This document shows, one piece after another, positions 15,552 to 23,897 of a stretch of DNA of 64,000 nucleotides. A program made the translations under genes and the position numbers. The DNA is taken from the NCBI RefSeq assembly GCF_014652315.1, contig NZ_BMYO01000001.1:1-64000 (forward strand). Reading direction: 5' to 3'. The notes beneath the pieces are model-generated. The model had not been told where the DNA came from, made no database searches, and saw only the letters and a program-made list of their open reading frames with translations. Origin of the DNA: Jeongeupia chitinilytica (GTDB lineage: Bacteria; Pseudomonadota; Gammaproteobacteria; Burkholderiales; Chitinibacteraceae). Position 1 is the first letter of the stretch. The number at the start of each line of letters is the position of its first letter.

Positions 15552-16172
15552 CGGTGCGAGGTCCCTGGCGATCATGGCCGCGATCGCCGGCTGCGCATCC
15601 GCAACCGGATGCAGCTGGTCGGGCTGGAACCAGTCCGGCCGGTTGATCACCGGGGCCAGCAGAAAGGGCGTCAATCCGGCGCGGTACTGCTTCGCCAGGG
15701 CCGGATACATTGCGGCGAAGTCGCGTGTGTAGTCCGGGCCATAGTTTGGCGGCATCTGCATGCCGACCAGATGGACCCTGGCACCGGTTTTCTGCGCTGC
15801 GGCGATCATGGCGCCGAGGTTGCTCCTGGCCTTGGCGACCGGCAGTCCGCGCAGGCCGTCATTGGCCCCCAGCTCGATGATGACCAGCCTGGGTTTGTGG
15901 ATTTTCAGCGCTTGCGGGAACCGCGTGAGCCCGCCGTCGGTCGTTTCTCCTGATACGCTGGCATTGACGACGGTGTACGGCTTGCCTTTTTCCGACAGCA
16001 GCGACTCGAGCCGCACCGGCCAAGCCTGATTGGCGGCGATGCCGTAACCGGCCGACAGGCTGTCGCCGAACACCAGCAGTACCGGTTTCGCCGCCTGTGC
16101 GCCGCCGGCCAGCAGCGCGATGCCGCAGAACACCGTAAGCTGAAGCAGCATCCGTCCCCACACCTTTCCCAT
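15543..16172 (-). CDS. tesA: Periplasmic SGNH-hydrolase arylesterase / lysophospholipase TesA
   Basis: 209 residues. A signal peptide (LLQLTVFCGIALLAGGAQA) is followed by block I VFGDSLSAGYG (Ser38 nucleophile), block III ELGANDGLRG and block V DQLHPVAD with the catalytic Asp and His. This is the TesA/protease I/lysophospholipase L1 family, a secreted thioesterase and esterase. It is divergent from ybbA-ybbP, as in E. coli. ATG 16172 is chosen for a normal signal peptide. ATG 16184 would overlap the ybbA start codon, and ATG 16151 is also possible. Confidence 0.93.
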
Positions 16173-16182
16173 CCGGTCCCTC

Positions 16183-16896
16183 ATGTCCATTGCCAGTTCT
16201 GCTCCCGTGTCCGATTCCGTTCTTGAATGCCGTGCGCTCGGCAAGCGCGTACTTGTGGCCGACGGCCCGCTCGACCTGCTTGCCGATATCTCGTTCTCGC
16301 TGCCCGAAGGCGAAAGCCTGGCCATCGTCGGCGCGTCCGGGTCGGGCAAGTCGACGCTGCTGGCGCTGCTCGCCGGGCTTGACCTGGCCAGCAGCGGCAG
16401 CGTTGCACTGGCGGGGACCGATCTGGCCTCGCTGGACGAAGATGGTCGTGCACGGCTGCGCGGCCGGCTGGCCGGCTTCGTGTTCCAGTCCTTCCAGCTG
16501 CTGCCCGAACTGACCGCGATCGAGAACGTCATGCTGCCGCTGGAGCTGGCATCCCGCAAGGGGGCGCGCGACATCGCCGCAGGCTGGCTCGAGCGCGTCG
16601 GCCTCGGCAAGCGGCTCGAGCACACGCCGCGCACGCTGTCGGGCGGCGAGCAGCAACGCGTCGCGCTGGCGCGGGCATTCTGCACCGAGCCGCGCATCCT
16701 TTATGCCGACGAACCGACCGGCAGCCTCGATACCCACACCGGCGAGAAAATCGCCGACCTGCTGTTCGAGCTGAACCGTGAAACCGGTGCAACCCTGGTG
16801 CTGGTGACGCACGACGAGGCGCTGGCCGCACGCTGCAGCACCAGTCTGAGGATTGCCGCAGGGCGCGTGATCGAGCAACGCGGGTTTGCCGCATGA
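16183..16896 (+). CDS. ybbA: ABC transporter ATP-binding protein YbbA
   Basis: 237 residues of the LolD/MacB-type ATPase class: Walker A GASGSGKST (50-58), Q-loop FVFQSFQLLPELT, signature LSGGEQQRVALARA, Walker B ILYADEPTG, and the H-loop VLVTHDEA. It works with the FtsX-like permease YbbP, whose start overlaps its stop by four bases. The partnership with tesA is conserved. The transported substrate is unknown; release of a lipid-like product is the common inference. Confidence 0.93.
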   Translation: MSIASSAPVSDSVLECRALGKRVLVADGPLDLLADISFSLPEGESLAIVGASGSGKSTLLALLAGLDLASSGSVALAGTDLASLDEDGRARLRGRLAGFVFQSFQLLPELTAIENVMLPLELASRKGARDIAAGWLERVGLGKRLEHTPRTLSGGEQQRVALARAFCTEPRILYADEPTGSLDTHTGEKIADLLFELNRETGATLVLVTHDEALAARCSTSLRIAAGRVIEQRGFAA

Positions 16897-19346
16897 AGCT
16901 CGCGCTGCGCCAATTCCGCCGGGGCCTTGCTGCCGGCGACTACCGGACGCTGATCGCCGCGCTGGTCGTGACGATTGCCGCGCTGACGGCGGTCGGACTG
17001 TTTGCCGGCCGCATGGCCAAACTGCTCAACACCGAGGCGAACAACCTGCTGGCCGCCGACGCGGTACTGACCGCCGACCACCCGATCCCGGCGCATTTTG
17101 CCGGCGCAGCCCGCGCTGCCGGGCTGGTCGTCGCGCAGACGCAGGCGTTCCCGAGCATGGCAGCCAAGGGCGACGCGGCGGTGCTGGCCAGCGTCAAGGT
17201 CATCGACGGCGCGTATCCGCTGCGCGGCAAGCTGTGGCTGACCGGGCACGCCGAGTCCGCTACCGGCGCGCCGCCGGCAGGGTCGGTCTGGCTGGATCCG
17301 CGGCTGGCGAACCGCTTGAACCTGAAGGTCGGTGATGCCCTGCGGTTGGGGAACACGCAATTCAACGTTGCAGCGCTGATCGAACGCGAGCCCGACGCCG
17401 CGCTCGACTTTGCCAGCCTGCAGCCACGGCTGATGATGAATGCCGCCGACCTTGCCCGGACCGGGCTGGTCGGCTTTGGCAGCCGGATCAAGTACCGTCT
17501 GCTCGTTGCCGGCCCGCCGCAGGCGGTCGCCGCGTGGCAGCAGCAGGCGCGTAGCGCGCTGGCGCGCGGCGAGCGGCTCGAGGACGTGCGCGAGGCACGG
17601 CCCGAGGTCAAGACCGCGCTCGAACGCGCGGAAACCTTCCTGCGGCTGGTCACGCTGCTCGCGGCGACGCTGTCGGGGACTGCCGTACTGCTGGCGGCCC
17701 GCCGCTTCGCTGCCCGCCGTGCCGATGCCGTTGCGCTGTACGTGACGCTGGGGGCCACACGGGCGCAGATTCGCGGCATCCTGCTCGGCGAATTGCTGTT
17801 GCTGTTCGTGTTCGGCGCGCTCGCCGGAGGTGCTTTGGGCTGGGGCGCGCAGGAGGTGCTGGGCTGGGCGGTACGCGACCGTCTGCCGGCACCGCTGCCG
17901 GCCGGCTCGGTCTGGCCGTGGATTGCCGCCTGCGGTTTCGGCGGCGTGCTGCTGATCGGTGTCGCCGGACCTGCGCTGCTGCGGCTGGCGGCGACGCCGC
18001 CGATCCGCGTGCTGCGGCGTGAAACGACCGCGCCGCCACGGCTGTGGCTGACGCTGGCGCTGACCGGTATCGCCACGGCAGCGCTCTTCGTCGGCGTGGC
18101 GGGCAACGCCAAGCTCGCCGCCATCGTCGCCGCCGGCATCGCCGGTGCGCTGCTGGCGGCCGGCCTGCTGGGCTGGGCCTTGCTGCTGCTGTTCGGCCGT
18201 TTCGCCAAGGGCTTCGCTGCGCGGATTGCCGTGCGGCAACTGGCCCGCCGACGCTGGCTGGCAGCGGCGCAACTCGGCGCGCTGGCGGTCGGCCTGCTGG
18301 GGCTGTGGCTGCTGACGGTGGTCGAACGCGATCTCCTGAGTGCCTGGGAGAAACGCGTCCCGGTCGATGCGCCGAACCAGTTCGCAATCAACATCCAGCC
18401 CGATCAGGCGGCGTCGTTCGACAAGGCGTTTGCCGATGCCGGCTTCGCACCGCCGGCACTGCAGCCGATGATTCGCGGTCGCTGGGTGGCGCAGAACGGC
18501 AAGCCGGTCGATCCGAAACGTTTCGAGGAAGACCGCGCGCAGCGGCTGGCCGAGCGCGAGTTCAACCTGTCCTGGGGCGAGACGCTGCGGGCGGACAACC
18601 GGCTCGACGCCGGTACACCGCTCGACGAATCGAAACCGGGCTACTCGGTCGAAGCCGGGCTGGCGAAGACGCTGGGCATCAGGCTCGGAGATACGCTGAC
18701 TTTCGACGTCGCGGGCACCTGGGTGAGCGCGCCGGTCGTCAACCTGCGTACGGTCGACTGGGATTCGTTCCGGGTCAACTTCTTCGTCGTCGGCACGCGG
18801 TCGCTGTTCGCCGAGCTGCCGGCCAGCCTGATCACCAGCTTCCACCTGCCGGTGGAGCGTCGCGATGTCGTCGCGCGCTGGTCGGCACAGTTCCCCAACG
18901 TCACCTTCATTGATGTCGGCGAGGTGCTCGGCGAAGTCCGTCGCGTGCTCGAGCTGGCATCGAGCGCCCTGCGGCTGGTGTTCGGCTTCTGCCTCGCGGC
19001 CGGGCTGACCGTGCTGCTGGCCGCGCTGGAAACGACCGCGCCCGAACGCCGGCGCGAGGCGGCGGTGATGCGCGCGCTCGGCGCCAGCAGGGCGCAGATC
19101 ACCAGGGTGCAATGGATCGAAGGCGCGGCCATCGGCGCGACGGCGGGGCTCGTTGCCGGCGTCGCGGCCAGTGTGTCGGGCTGGCTGCTGGCGCGCGAAG
19201 TGCTCGAATTGACGGTGCCGTGGAACTGGCAACTGCCGCTGATGAGTCTGGCAACCGGCGTGCTGCTTGCCGCACTGATCACCGCGTGGGAGCGGCGTCA
19301 GCTGTCGCGTGCCTCGGCGCTGCGCTTGTTGCGCGATCCGGGCTAG
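16893..19346 (+). CDS. ybbP: FtsX-like ABC permease YbbP
   Basis: 817 residues. One N-terminal helix is followed by a large periplasmic domain (~45-240), a helix cluster (FLRLVTLLAATLSGTAVLLAARRFAARRADAVALYVTLGATRAQIRGILLGE is the FtsX core), central helices, a second periplasmic domain (~470-670) and a second FtsX core near the C-terminus (VLLAALETTAPERRREAAVMRALGASRAQITR). This duplicated arrangement is typical of YbbP. It is coupled to ybbA by an ATGA overlap. Confidence 0.93.
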   Translation: MKLALRQFRRGLAAGDYRTLIAALVVTIAALTAVGLFAGRMAKLLNTEANNLLAADAVLTADHPIPAHFAGAARAAGLVVAQTQAFPSMAAKGDAAVLASVKVIDGAYPLRGKLWLTGHAESATGAPPAGSVWLDPRLANRLNLKVGDALRLGNTQFNVAALIEREPDAALDFASLQPRLMMNAADLARTGLVGFGSRIKYRLLVAGPPQAVAAWQQQARSALARGERLEDVREARPEVKTALERAETFLRLVTLLAATLSGTAVLLAARRFAARRADAVALYVTLGATRAQIRGILLGELLLLFVFGALAGGALGWGAQEVLGWAVRDRLPAPLPAGSVWPWIAACGFGGVLLIGVAGPALLRLAATPPIRVLRRETTAPPRLWLTLALTGIATAALFVGVAGNAKLAAIVAAGIAGALLAAGLLGWALLLLFGRFAKGFAARIAVRQLARRRWLAAAQLGALAVGLLGLWLLTVVERDLLSAWEKRVPVDAPNQFAINIQPDQAASFDKAFADAGFAPPALQPMIRGRWVAQNGKPVDPKRFEEDRAQRLAEREFNLSWGETLRADNRLDAGTPLDESKPGYSVEAGLAKTLGIRLGDTLTFDVAGTWVSAPVVNLRTVDWDSFRVNFFVVGTRSLFAELPASLITSFHLPVERRDVVARWSAQFPNVTFIDVGEVLGEVRRVLELASSALRLVFGFCLAAGLTVLLAALETTAPERRREAAVMRALGASRAQITRVQWIEGAAIGATAGLVAGVAASVSGWLLAREVLELTVPWNWQLPLMSLATGVLLAALITAWERRQLSRASALRLLRDPG

Positions 19347-19381
19347 CGCCGGGCGAACGGCACGGGCAGTGCGGTGTGCGA

Positions 19382-20236
19382 TCAGCCGCTGCAGGCGGCG
19401 GCAACGGCCTTCGGTTCGGTAACGAAGCGGTTGCCGTTGCCCTGGATGGCGGCAATGCGCCGGTCGCGAGCGGTCTCCCAGGCGTCGACCGGGTAGGTTT
19501 TCGCCCACGCGCACATCAGCTGCTTTTCCTGCCGGCTCATCGTCAGGCCGTAGCGCTCGTACATGTAGAGATAGGTCCGGCCGATGCGGCCACGGACTTC
19601 CTCACGCGGCTGGGCCCGGCGTTGCTGGAAGTCGACGATGGTCCGGCACTGGCCGTACATGGGCACAGGATTGCGCGTCCACGCGCCGTAGCCGAAGTTG
19701 CTGCGATCGCCGTTGACTTCGCCGACAGCAGGGACGAGGTTGACCAGGTCGCCTTCGGCGGTCTGGAACACCGGGTCGCTGTCGGCGCATTGCTTGCGGC
19801 CGCCCTTTTGCCAGCACTGCCGCTGGTGGCCCAGATTCCACGCGGGAACGATGTGTTCCCATTCGATGCGTGCGGCACGTTCCGGGTTCTTGCGCGGCTT
19901 GAAGCCGCAGGACGACCAGTTCACCTTCTTGTCGCTGTAGTCGCAGCCGCAGTAGAACTCCTCGCGCAGATCGCCGGTAAAGATGCGCGGCAGTACGCGC
20001 TTGGCGTTGACGAAATCGCGGTGGCCGACATCGGCGGCGCGGCTCACCAGTGGCGCGGCGCCGACGCCCGAATCCTCTCCGGATGTCGTTTGCAGCAACT
20101 GATCACCCAACCTGGCCAGCGCCTGGGTGACTTCGTGACGGGCGAGCTTTTGCAGCTCGCGCTGGACATCCTTGGGAACATCGTCACCGCAGGCGGTGAG
20201 TGCGAGGGAAAGCAGGAGGGGGGGCAGGTAACGCAT
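19382..20236 (-). CDS. endA: Endonuclease I family secreted nuclease
   Basis: 284 residues from ATG 20236; ATG 20245 would add three residues. The N-terminus MRYLPPLLLSLALTACGDD is a signal with a lipobox (Cys16), which suggests a membrane-anchored nuclease rather than the free periplasmic form. The catalytic beta-beta-alpha-Me motif is RIEWEHIVPAWNLGHQRQCW (His128). GDLVNLVPAVGEVNGDRSNFGYG and the C-terminal MSRQEKQLMCAWAKTYPVD are EndA/NucM signatures. It degrades DNA or RNA non-specifically in the periplasm. A perfect inverted repeat covers its start codon. Confidence 0.92.
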   Translation of the reverse strand: MRYLPPLLLSLALTACGDDVPKDVQRELQKLARHEVTQALARLGDQLLQTTSGEDSGVGAAPLVSRAADVGHRDFVNAKRVLPRIFTGDLREEFYCGCDYSDKKVNWSSCGFKPRKNPERAARIEWEHIVPAWNLGHQRQCWQKGGRKQCADSDPVFQTAEGDLVNLVPAVGEVNGDRSNFGYGAWTRNPVPMYGQCRTIVDFQQRRAQPREEVRGRIGRTYLYMYERYGLTMSRQEKQLMCAWAKTYPVDAWETARDRRIAAIQGNGNRFVTEPKAVAAACSG

Positions 20237-20262
20237 CGGCGGCATTCTTGCCGCCGATGCGT
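20231..20262 (-). promoter_or_regulatory. Perfect 13-base inverted repeat covering the endA start codon
   Basis: On the plus strand the arms are 20231-20243 and 20250-20262, with a six-base loop. In endA mRNA this would be a GC-rich 13-pair hairpin with loop AAGAAU that sequesters both candidate AUG codons. There is no T-tract, so it is not a classical terminator of guaC. Proposed effect: low or conditional translation of a toxic nuclease. This is inference. Confidence 0.6.
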
Positions 20263-20334
20263 CCGCTTGCCATGTGAATAAGCCCTTGCCAGCGTGCGCG
20301 GGCTTTGCTCCGCGGTCTGGCGGGGTACCGAGGC

Positions 20335-21291
20335 CTAGACGCGGATCATCGGAGTGTCCTTGAGGGCCGCCAGATCGCGGCCACCGGCATAGCTGATCGA
20401 CGACTGCAGGTCCTGCTGCAGCTCGACCAGCAGCTTCTCGATACTGCCCTTGTAGGGCACAAGGATTTTCTTGCCCTCGACGTTTACGTACGCACCCTTG
20501 TTGTGCTCGGAGGCGCTGCCGAAGTATTCCTTGTAGTGCTTGCCGTCGATCTCGATCAGTCCGCCTGCCGATTCGTCGTAGCCGGCGAACAGCGAACCGG
20601 CCATGACCATGGTCGCGCCGCAGGCCAGTGCCTTGGCGATGTCGCCGTGTTCGGTGATGCCGCCGTCGGCGATCACCGGAATCGTCACCGCGCCGGCGCA
20701 ATCGAGCGTGGTCGAGATCATCGGCCGGTGGAAGCCGGTCTTGTTCTTGGTGATGCAGACGCGGCCACCGGCAATGCCGGCCTTGATGGCATCGCAGCCC
20801 CAGCTTTGCAGATCGCGCGCGGCGTCGGCGGTGGCGATGTTGCCGCCGATCAGGTAGGTGTTCGGAAACAGCTTCTTCACGTGCGCAATCATGCGCTCGG
20901 CCTTGACGCACCAGGCATTGGCGATATCGAGTGTCATGTATTCGGGGGCGATCCCTGCAGCACGCAGGGCGTCGAGCTGGGCGTAAGTGTCATCGTTGAC
21001 TCCGACCGAGATCGATGCGAACAGCCCGGCATCGTGCATGTTGCGGCAGAAGGTCACCGGATCGACGTTGAAGCGGTGCATGGTGTAGAACCAGCCGCGT
21101 TCGGCGAAATGGCGGCAGGTCGCTTCGTTGATCACGCTTTTCATGTTCGATGCGTAGACCGGCATCGCGAAACGTCGCGGACCGAAAGCGACCGAGGTGT
21201 CGCAATCCTTGCGACTGTCGACGACGGTTTTCTGCGGTACGAGGTAGACGTCGCCGTAGTTCAGTTCGGGGGTGATGGTCACGATGGACAT
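20335..21291 (-). CDS. guaC: GMP reductase
   Basis: 318 residues of the IMPDH/GMPR TIM-barrel family without CBS domains. The N-terminus YGDVYLVPQKTVVDSR leads to the catalytic loop GIAGGRVCITKNKTGFHRP (Cys179), then ADGGITEHGDIAKALACGATMVMAGSLFAGYDES and SASEHNKGAYVNVEGKKILVPYKGS. The VCITKxKTG form is that of GMP reductase rather than IMP dehydrogenase. It converts GMP to IMP with NADPH, balancing purine pools. ATG 21291 is chosen because the upstream extension does not fit the family. Confidence 0.92.
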   Translation of the reverse strand: MSIVTITPELNYGDVYLVPQKTVVDSRKDCDTSVAFGPRRFAMPVYASNMKSVINEATCRHFAERGWFYTMHRFNVDPVTFCRNMHDAGLFASISVGVNDDTYAQLDALRAAGIAPEYMTLDIANAWCVKAERMIAHVKKLFPNTYLIGGNIATADAARDLQSWGCDAIKAGIAGGRVCITKNKTGFHRPMISTTLDCAGAVTIPVIADGGITEHGDIAKALACGATMVMAGSLFAGYDESAGGLIEIDGKHYKEYFGSASEHNKGAYVNVEGKKILVPYKGSIEKLLVELQQDLQSSISYAGGRDLAALKDTPMIRV

Positions 21292-21615
21292 CGGGTGTAT
21301 TCCTCTCCGTTGGCATGGACCGGGTGTGCACCGGCCCTGCACGCCGGAACGAAGTTCGAGCGCGCAGACTGCAATTGAAAAAAAACGGGGGCCCCAATAA
21401 AAAAGGGAGCGGTATGCCGCTCCCTTTTCTCAAAAAAACCTTGCAAAAATCCTTGCTTCGTCAGCCACTTAGCGGCCAAGCACGCTTCTGAATCTAAGCT
21501 GCATCGGCGACGAAGTCAACCCTGTGACGCCCGCCCGATGCACGTCGCTGACCTGGATCAATCCGTGCCTGGACAACGCTGCACATTCGTTGACGGCATC
21601 GCCGTCCGTTGCCGA
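21292..21615 (-). other. Gene-free interval upstream of guaC
   Basis: 324 bases hold the intrinsic terminator at 21401-21428 and presumably the guaC promoter, for which no clear -35/-10 pair was found. A run of A and a GC-rich GGGGGCCCC self-complementary stretch lie at about 21380-21396. No coding frame is supported. Confidence 0.5.
21399..21430 (-). terminator. Strong intrinsic terminator (bidirectional)
   Basis: Twelve-base arms AAAAGGGAGCGG and CCGCTCCCTTTT (21401-21412 and 21417-21428) have a four-base loop. On the minus strand the hairpin is followed by TTTTTTATT, so it ends transcription arriving from the DUF3300/DUF2950 genes before guaC. Confidence 0.9.
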
Positions 21616-22542
21616 CTACTGTGCGGCCTTCCAGCTGCCGTCCGGGTCGAAGCGCGTCATCCGTTCGGCAACACTGGCAGTACGGGTTCCAAGGTTCTTC
21701 TCGAACACGGTGCCGTCCTGATTGACCATGAAGGTCATGACACCGGAGACGCCGTACTTGGCCGGCCAGGCGACGAGCGCAAAGCCGCCGAGCATCTTTC
21801 CCTTGGCCATGTAGTCGTACGCGCCGCCTTTGGCGTTCGGCCCCTGTGCGGACAGGATGCGGTAGTAGTAGCCGTAATAGGGTGCGCGTGCCTGGCTCAG
21901 TTTCTTGCCGTAGCCGTGTCGCGTGGCGTCGGCAAACAGCGGTCCCAGCGGGCTGGCTTCTTCGGCATCGGCGGTTGGCCAGTACAGGCCGTCGCGCTCG
22001 CCCGCGGTACTGACCATGCGCTGCGCGTAATGCAGCAGGCCGGAACGGTCCGGATCTCGCCGGTAGAATTCCTCCTGTGCATCGACATAGGCAAGGGCCG
22101 CCTGGATGGTGGCGTTCTCGTTCCGGCCGATCCTGCGATTGATCAGCTCTTCGCGGCCTGCGGCGGCATCGAACTGCCACTGGCCGTCGAGCTTGCGCAG
22201 CGGAATCGGAAACGGCCAGCGGTTGTCGCCGACCACCAGCGTGGCGCGGTCGGCGGTTTCATCCTCGATTTCGTGATGTGCCTGATATGCGGTGGCGAAC
22301 TGCTCCCGGCCATACCGGTCGGCCACGGGGTCGCCGGAGTCGATGAGCGGCTTGGCCTGATTGCCGAGAACCTTCAGCATGGCTGCCGGTTTGCCCGACT
22401 GGACTGCCGATTGCAATGCGGCTGCGGCATCGTCGGGGGTGGCGTAGCGGCCGGTGGCGGTGGCCAGTGCGGGTGCCGCGAACAAGGCCACAGCAGTCAG
22501 CAACGAGGCGATTTTGAGCGAGGCAAGGCGCTTTTCGGTCAT
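21616..22542 (-). CDS. DUF2950 secreted protein
   Basis: 308 residues with an N-terminal signal peptide (KIASLLTAVALFAAPALATA). The sequence follows the DUF2950 family: YATPDDAAAALQSAVQSG, WPFPIPLRKLDGQWQFDAAAGREELINRRIGRNE, the YYGYYYRILSAQGPNAKGGAYDYMAKGKMLGGFALVAWPAKYG block and VMTFMVNQDGTVFEKNLG near the C-terminus. Members are usually paired with a DUF3300 gene, as here (15 bases apart). The biochemical function is unknown; the location is periplasm or exterior. Confidence 0.9.
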   Translation of the reverse strand: MTEKRLASLKIASLLTAVALFAAPALATATGRYATPDDAAAALQSAVQSGKPAAMLKVLGNQAKPLIDSGDPVADRYGREQFATAYQAHHEIEDETADRATLVVGDNRWPFPIPLRKLDGQWQFDAAAGREELINRRIGRNENATIQAALAYVDAQEEFYRRDPDRSGLLHYAQRMVSTAGERDGLYWPTADAEEASPLGPLFADATRHGYGKKLSQARAPYYGYYYRILSAQGPNAKGGAYDYMAKGKMLGGFALVAWPAKYGVSGVMTFMVNQDGTVFEKNLGTRTASVAERMTRFDPDGSWKAAQ

Positions 22543-22557
22543 CGGTGCGCTCCCCGT

Positions 22558-23775
22558 TTAGCGGCGTCCGCCGCGGGACGGCGTCGGGCGGTTGATCTGG
22601 CCGCGGCTCGAGGCACCGCGCATGCTGTCCTGACGGGCCATCCCGCCACGATCCATCTGGTTGAAGGAGTTGTTGCGCTGGCCGGCGTGGTCACGAGCGG
22701 CGCTGCGGTCGGTCGACGTCCGACGCTCCGCGGCACTGCGGTCTGTTGCACTGCGGTCGGTGCCGCGATCGATCCCGCCTTGCGAGGGGCTGCGCACATC
22801 CCGGGTGCCGGCTGTGTTCTGGCGGTTCTGTCCGGCGTTGGGGCGTTCCCGCAGCGAGCTCTTGTCGACATTGCCGAGCTGACCGCGTTCCTGATCGGCA
22901 CGACCGCGGAAGGCTTCGCGGTTGTCGGTGCCGGTGCGGTTGTTGCCGCGATAGCGCTGCTGCGTCGCGTTGTCGCGGTACTGCACGCCGCGGCGGTGGT
23001 CGACGTTGTGGTTCCAGTTGCTGTTGCTGATGTTGGTGCGGTTGAAGTTGTTGTAGCGGTTGACGTTGATGTCGACGTCGCCGCGCCCCCAGTTGCAGCC
23101 GCCCCAGAGTGCGGAGCCGACGATCACCCCGGCGGTGAACGAGAAGAAGGCTGCACCGGCGGCGTAGCCGGGCGGGTACCAGTAGTACGGCGTGTATGCC
23201 GGATACGGCCACGGCCCGTAGACGACGGTCGGGTTGTAGGTCGGCACATAGACGACTTCGGGCTGGGCCGGTTCGATCTTGATCACCGTGGTCCCGCCGC
23301 TCGAATCGGAGCTGACGGTCTGTTCCTTGCTCGACTTCAGGTTGCCTTGCGCCTGTGCCTTGTTGCGCAGCCGTTGCGCGGCGTCGAGCACGTCCTTCTG
23401 CTGGGCGAGGAAGGCGTCACCGAGCTTCTGCGTCCAGTCGAGCTTGTCGTTCATCATCTGCAGCACCTGCGGGAATGCGGTCAGCGATTTGACGCTGGCG
23501 TCCCAGCTCTGCTTCTGCAGTGCGTCCTCGAGCGCCTTGTCCTTCAGGTTCGGGTTGGCCTGCCGCCATCGCTGCGCCTCGACGACCTCGAGCGGATACG
23601 TCGACGCCATGAGGATCTGCGCCAGTAGCGAGTCGGGATAGAGGGCGATCGGGGCGACCAGCTGTTCGAGTTCTTCCGGTTTGAATGTTGCCGGAGCGGA
23701 CTGGTCGTCGGCGGCATGGGCCAGACCGCACACCAGCAGCACGACGAACAGCAATGCACGCATCAGTGCTTGCAT
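22558..23775 (-). CDS. DUF3300 secreted protein with Asn/Arg-rich tail
   Basis: 405 residues. A signal peptide ends near residue 21, then the DUF3300 domain runs to ~245 (ELEQLVAPIALYPDSLLAQILMASTYPLEVVEAQRW; PEVVYVPTYNPTVVYGPWPYP; one hydrophobic helix AAGAAFFSFTAGVIVGSALWGG). The last ~160 residues are low-complexity, rich in Asn, Arg, Gly and Ser, with a repeated DRSA pattern (GTDRSATDRSAAERRTSTDRS). Such tails suggest surface or nucleic-acid interaction. It is the first gene of a two-gene unit with DUF2950. The function is unknown. Confidence 0.9.
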   Translation of the reverse strand: MQALMRALLFVVLLVCGLAHAADDQSAPATFKPEELEQLVAPIALYPDSLLAQILMASTYPLEVVEAQRWRQANPNLKDKALEDALQKQSWDASVKSLTAFPQVLQMMNDKLDWTQKLGDAFLAQQKDVLDAAQRLRNKAQAQGNLKSSKEQTVSSDSSGGTTVIKIEPAQPEVVYVPTYNPTVVYGPWPYPAYTPYYWYPPGYAAGAAFFSFTAGVIVGSALWGGCNWGRGDVDINVNRYNNFNRTNISNSNWNHNVDHRRGVQYRDNATQQRYRGNNRTGTDNREAFRGRADQERGQLGNVDKSSLRERPNAGQNRQNTAGTRDVRSPSQGGIDRGTDRSATDRSAAERRTSTDRSAARDHAGQRNNSFNQMDRGGMARQDSMRGASSRGQINRPTPSRGGRR

Positions 23776-23897
23776 CTTTCTTCCTTGAAAGCTGACAAAA
23801 CGTGGAAAGATGCATCACTTTAGTTGCTGGTGACGGCCCCGACAACGCGAACTCGCCCGGAGGGCGATGACTGCCTCGTTCGTGAGACAGGCCGGGT

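Noticed and set aside
16701..19514. Open frame of over 900 codons on the minus strand opposite ybbP
   Set aside because: Arg/Gln-rich antisense translation without domains; ybbA and ybbP on the plus strand are well supported.
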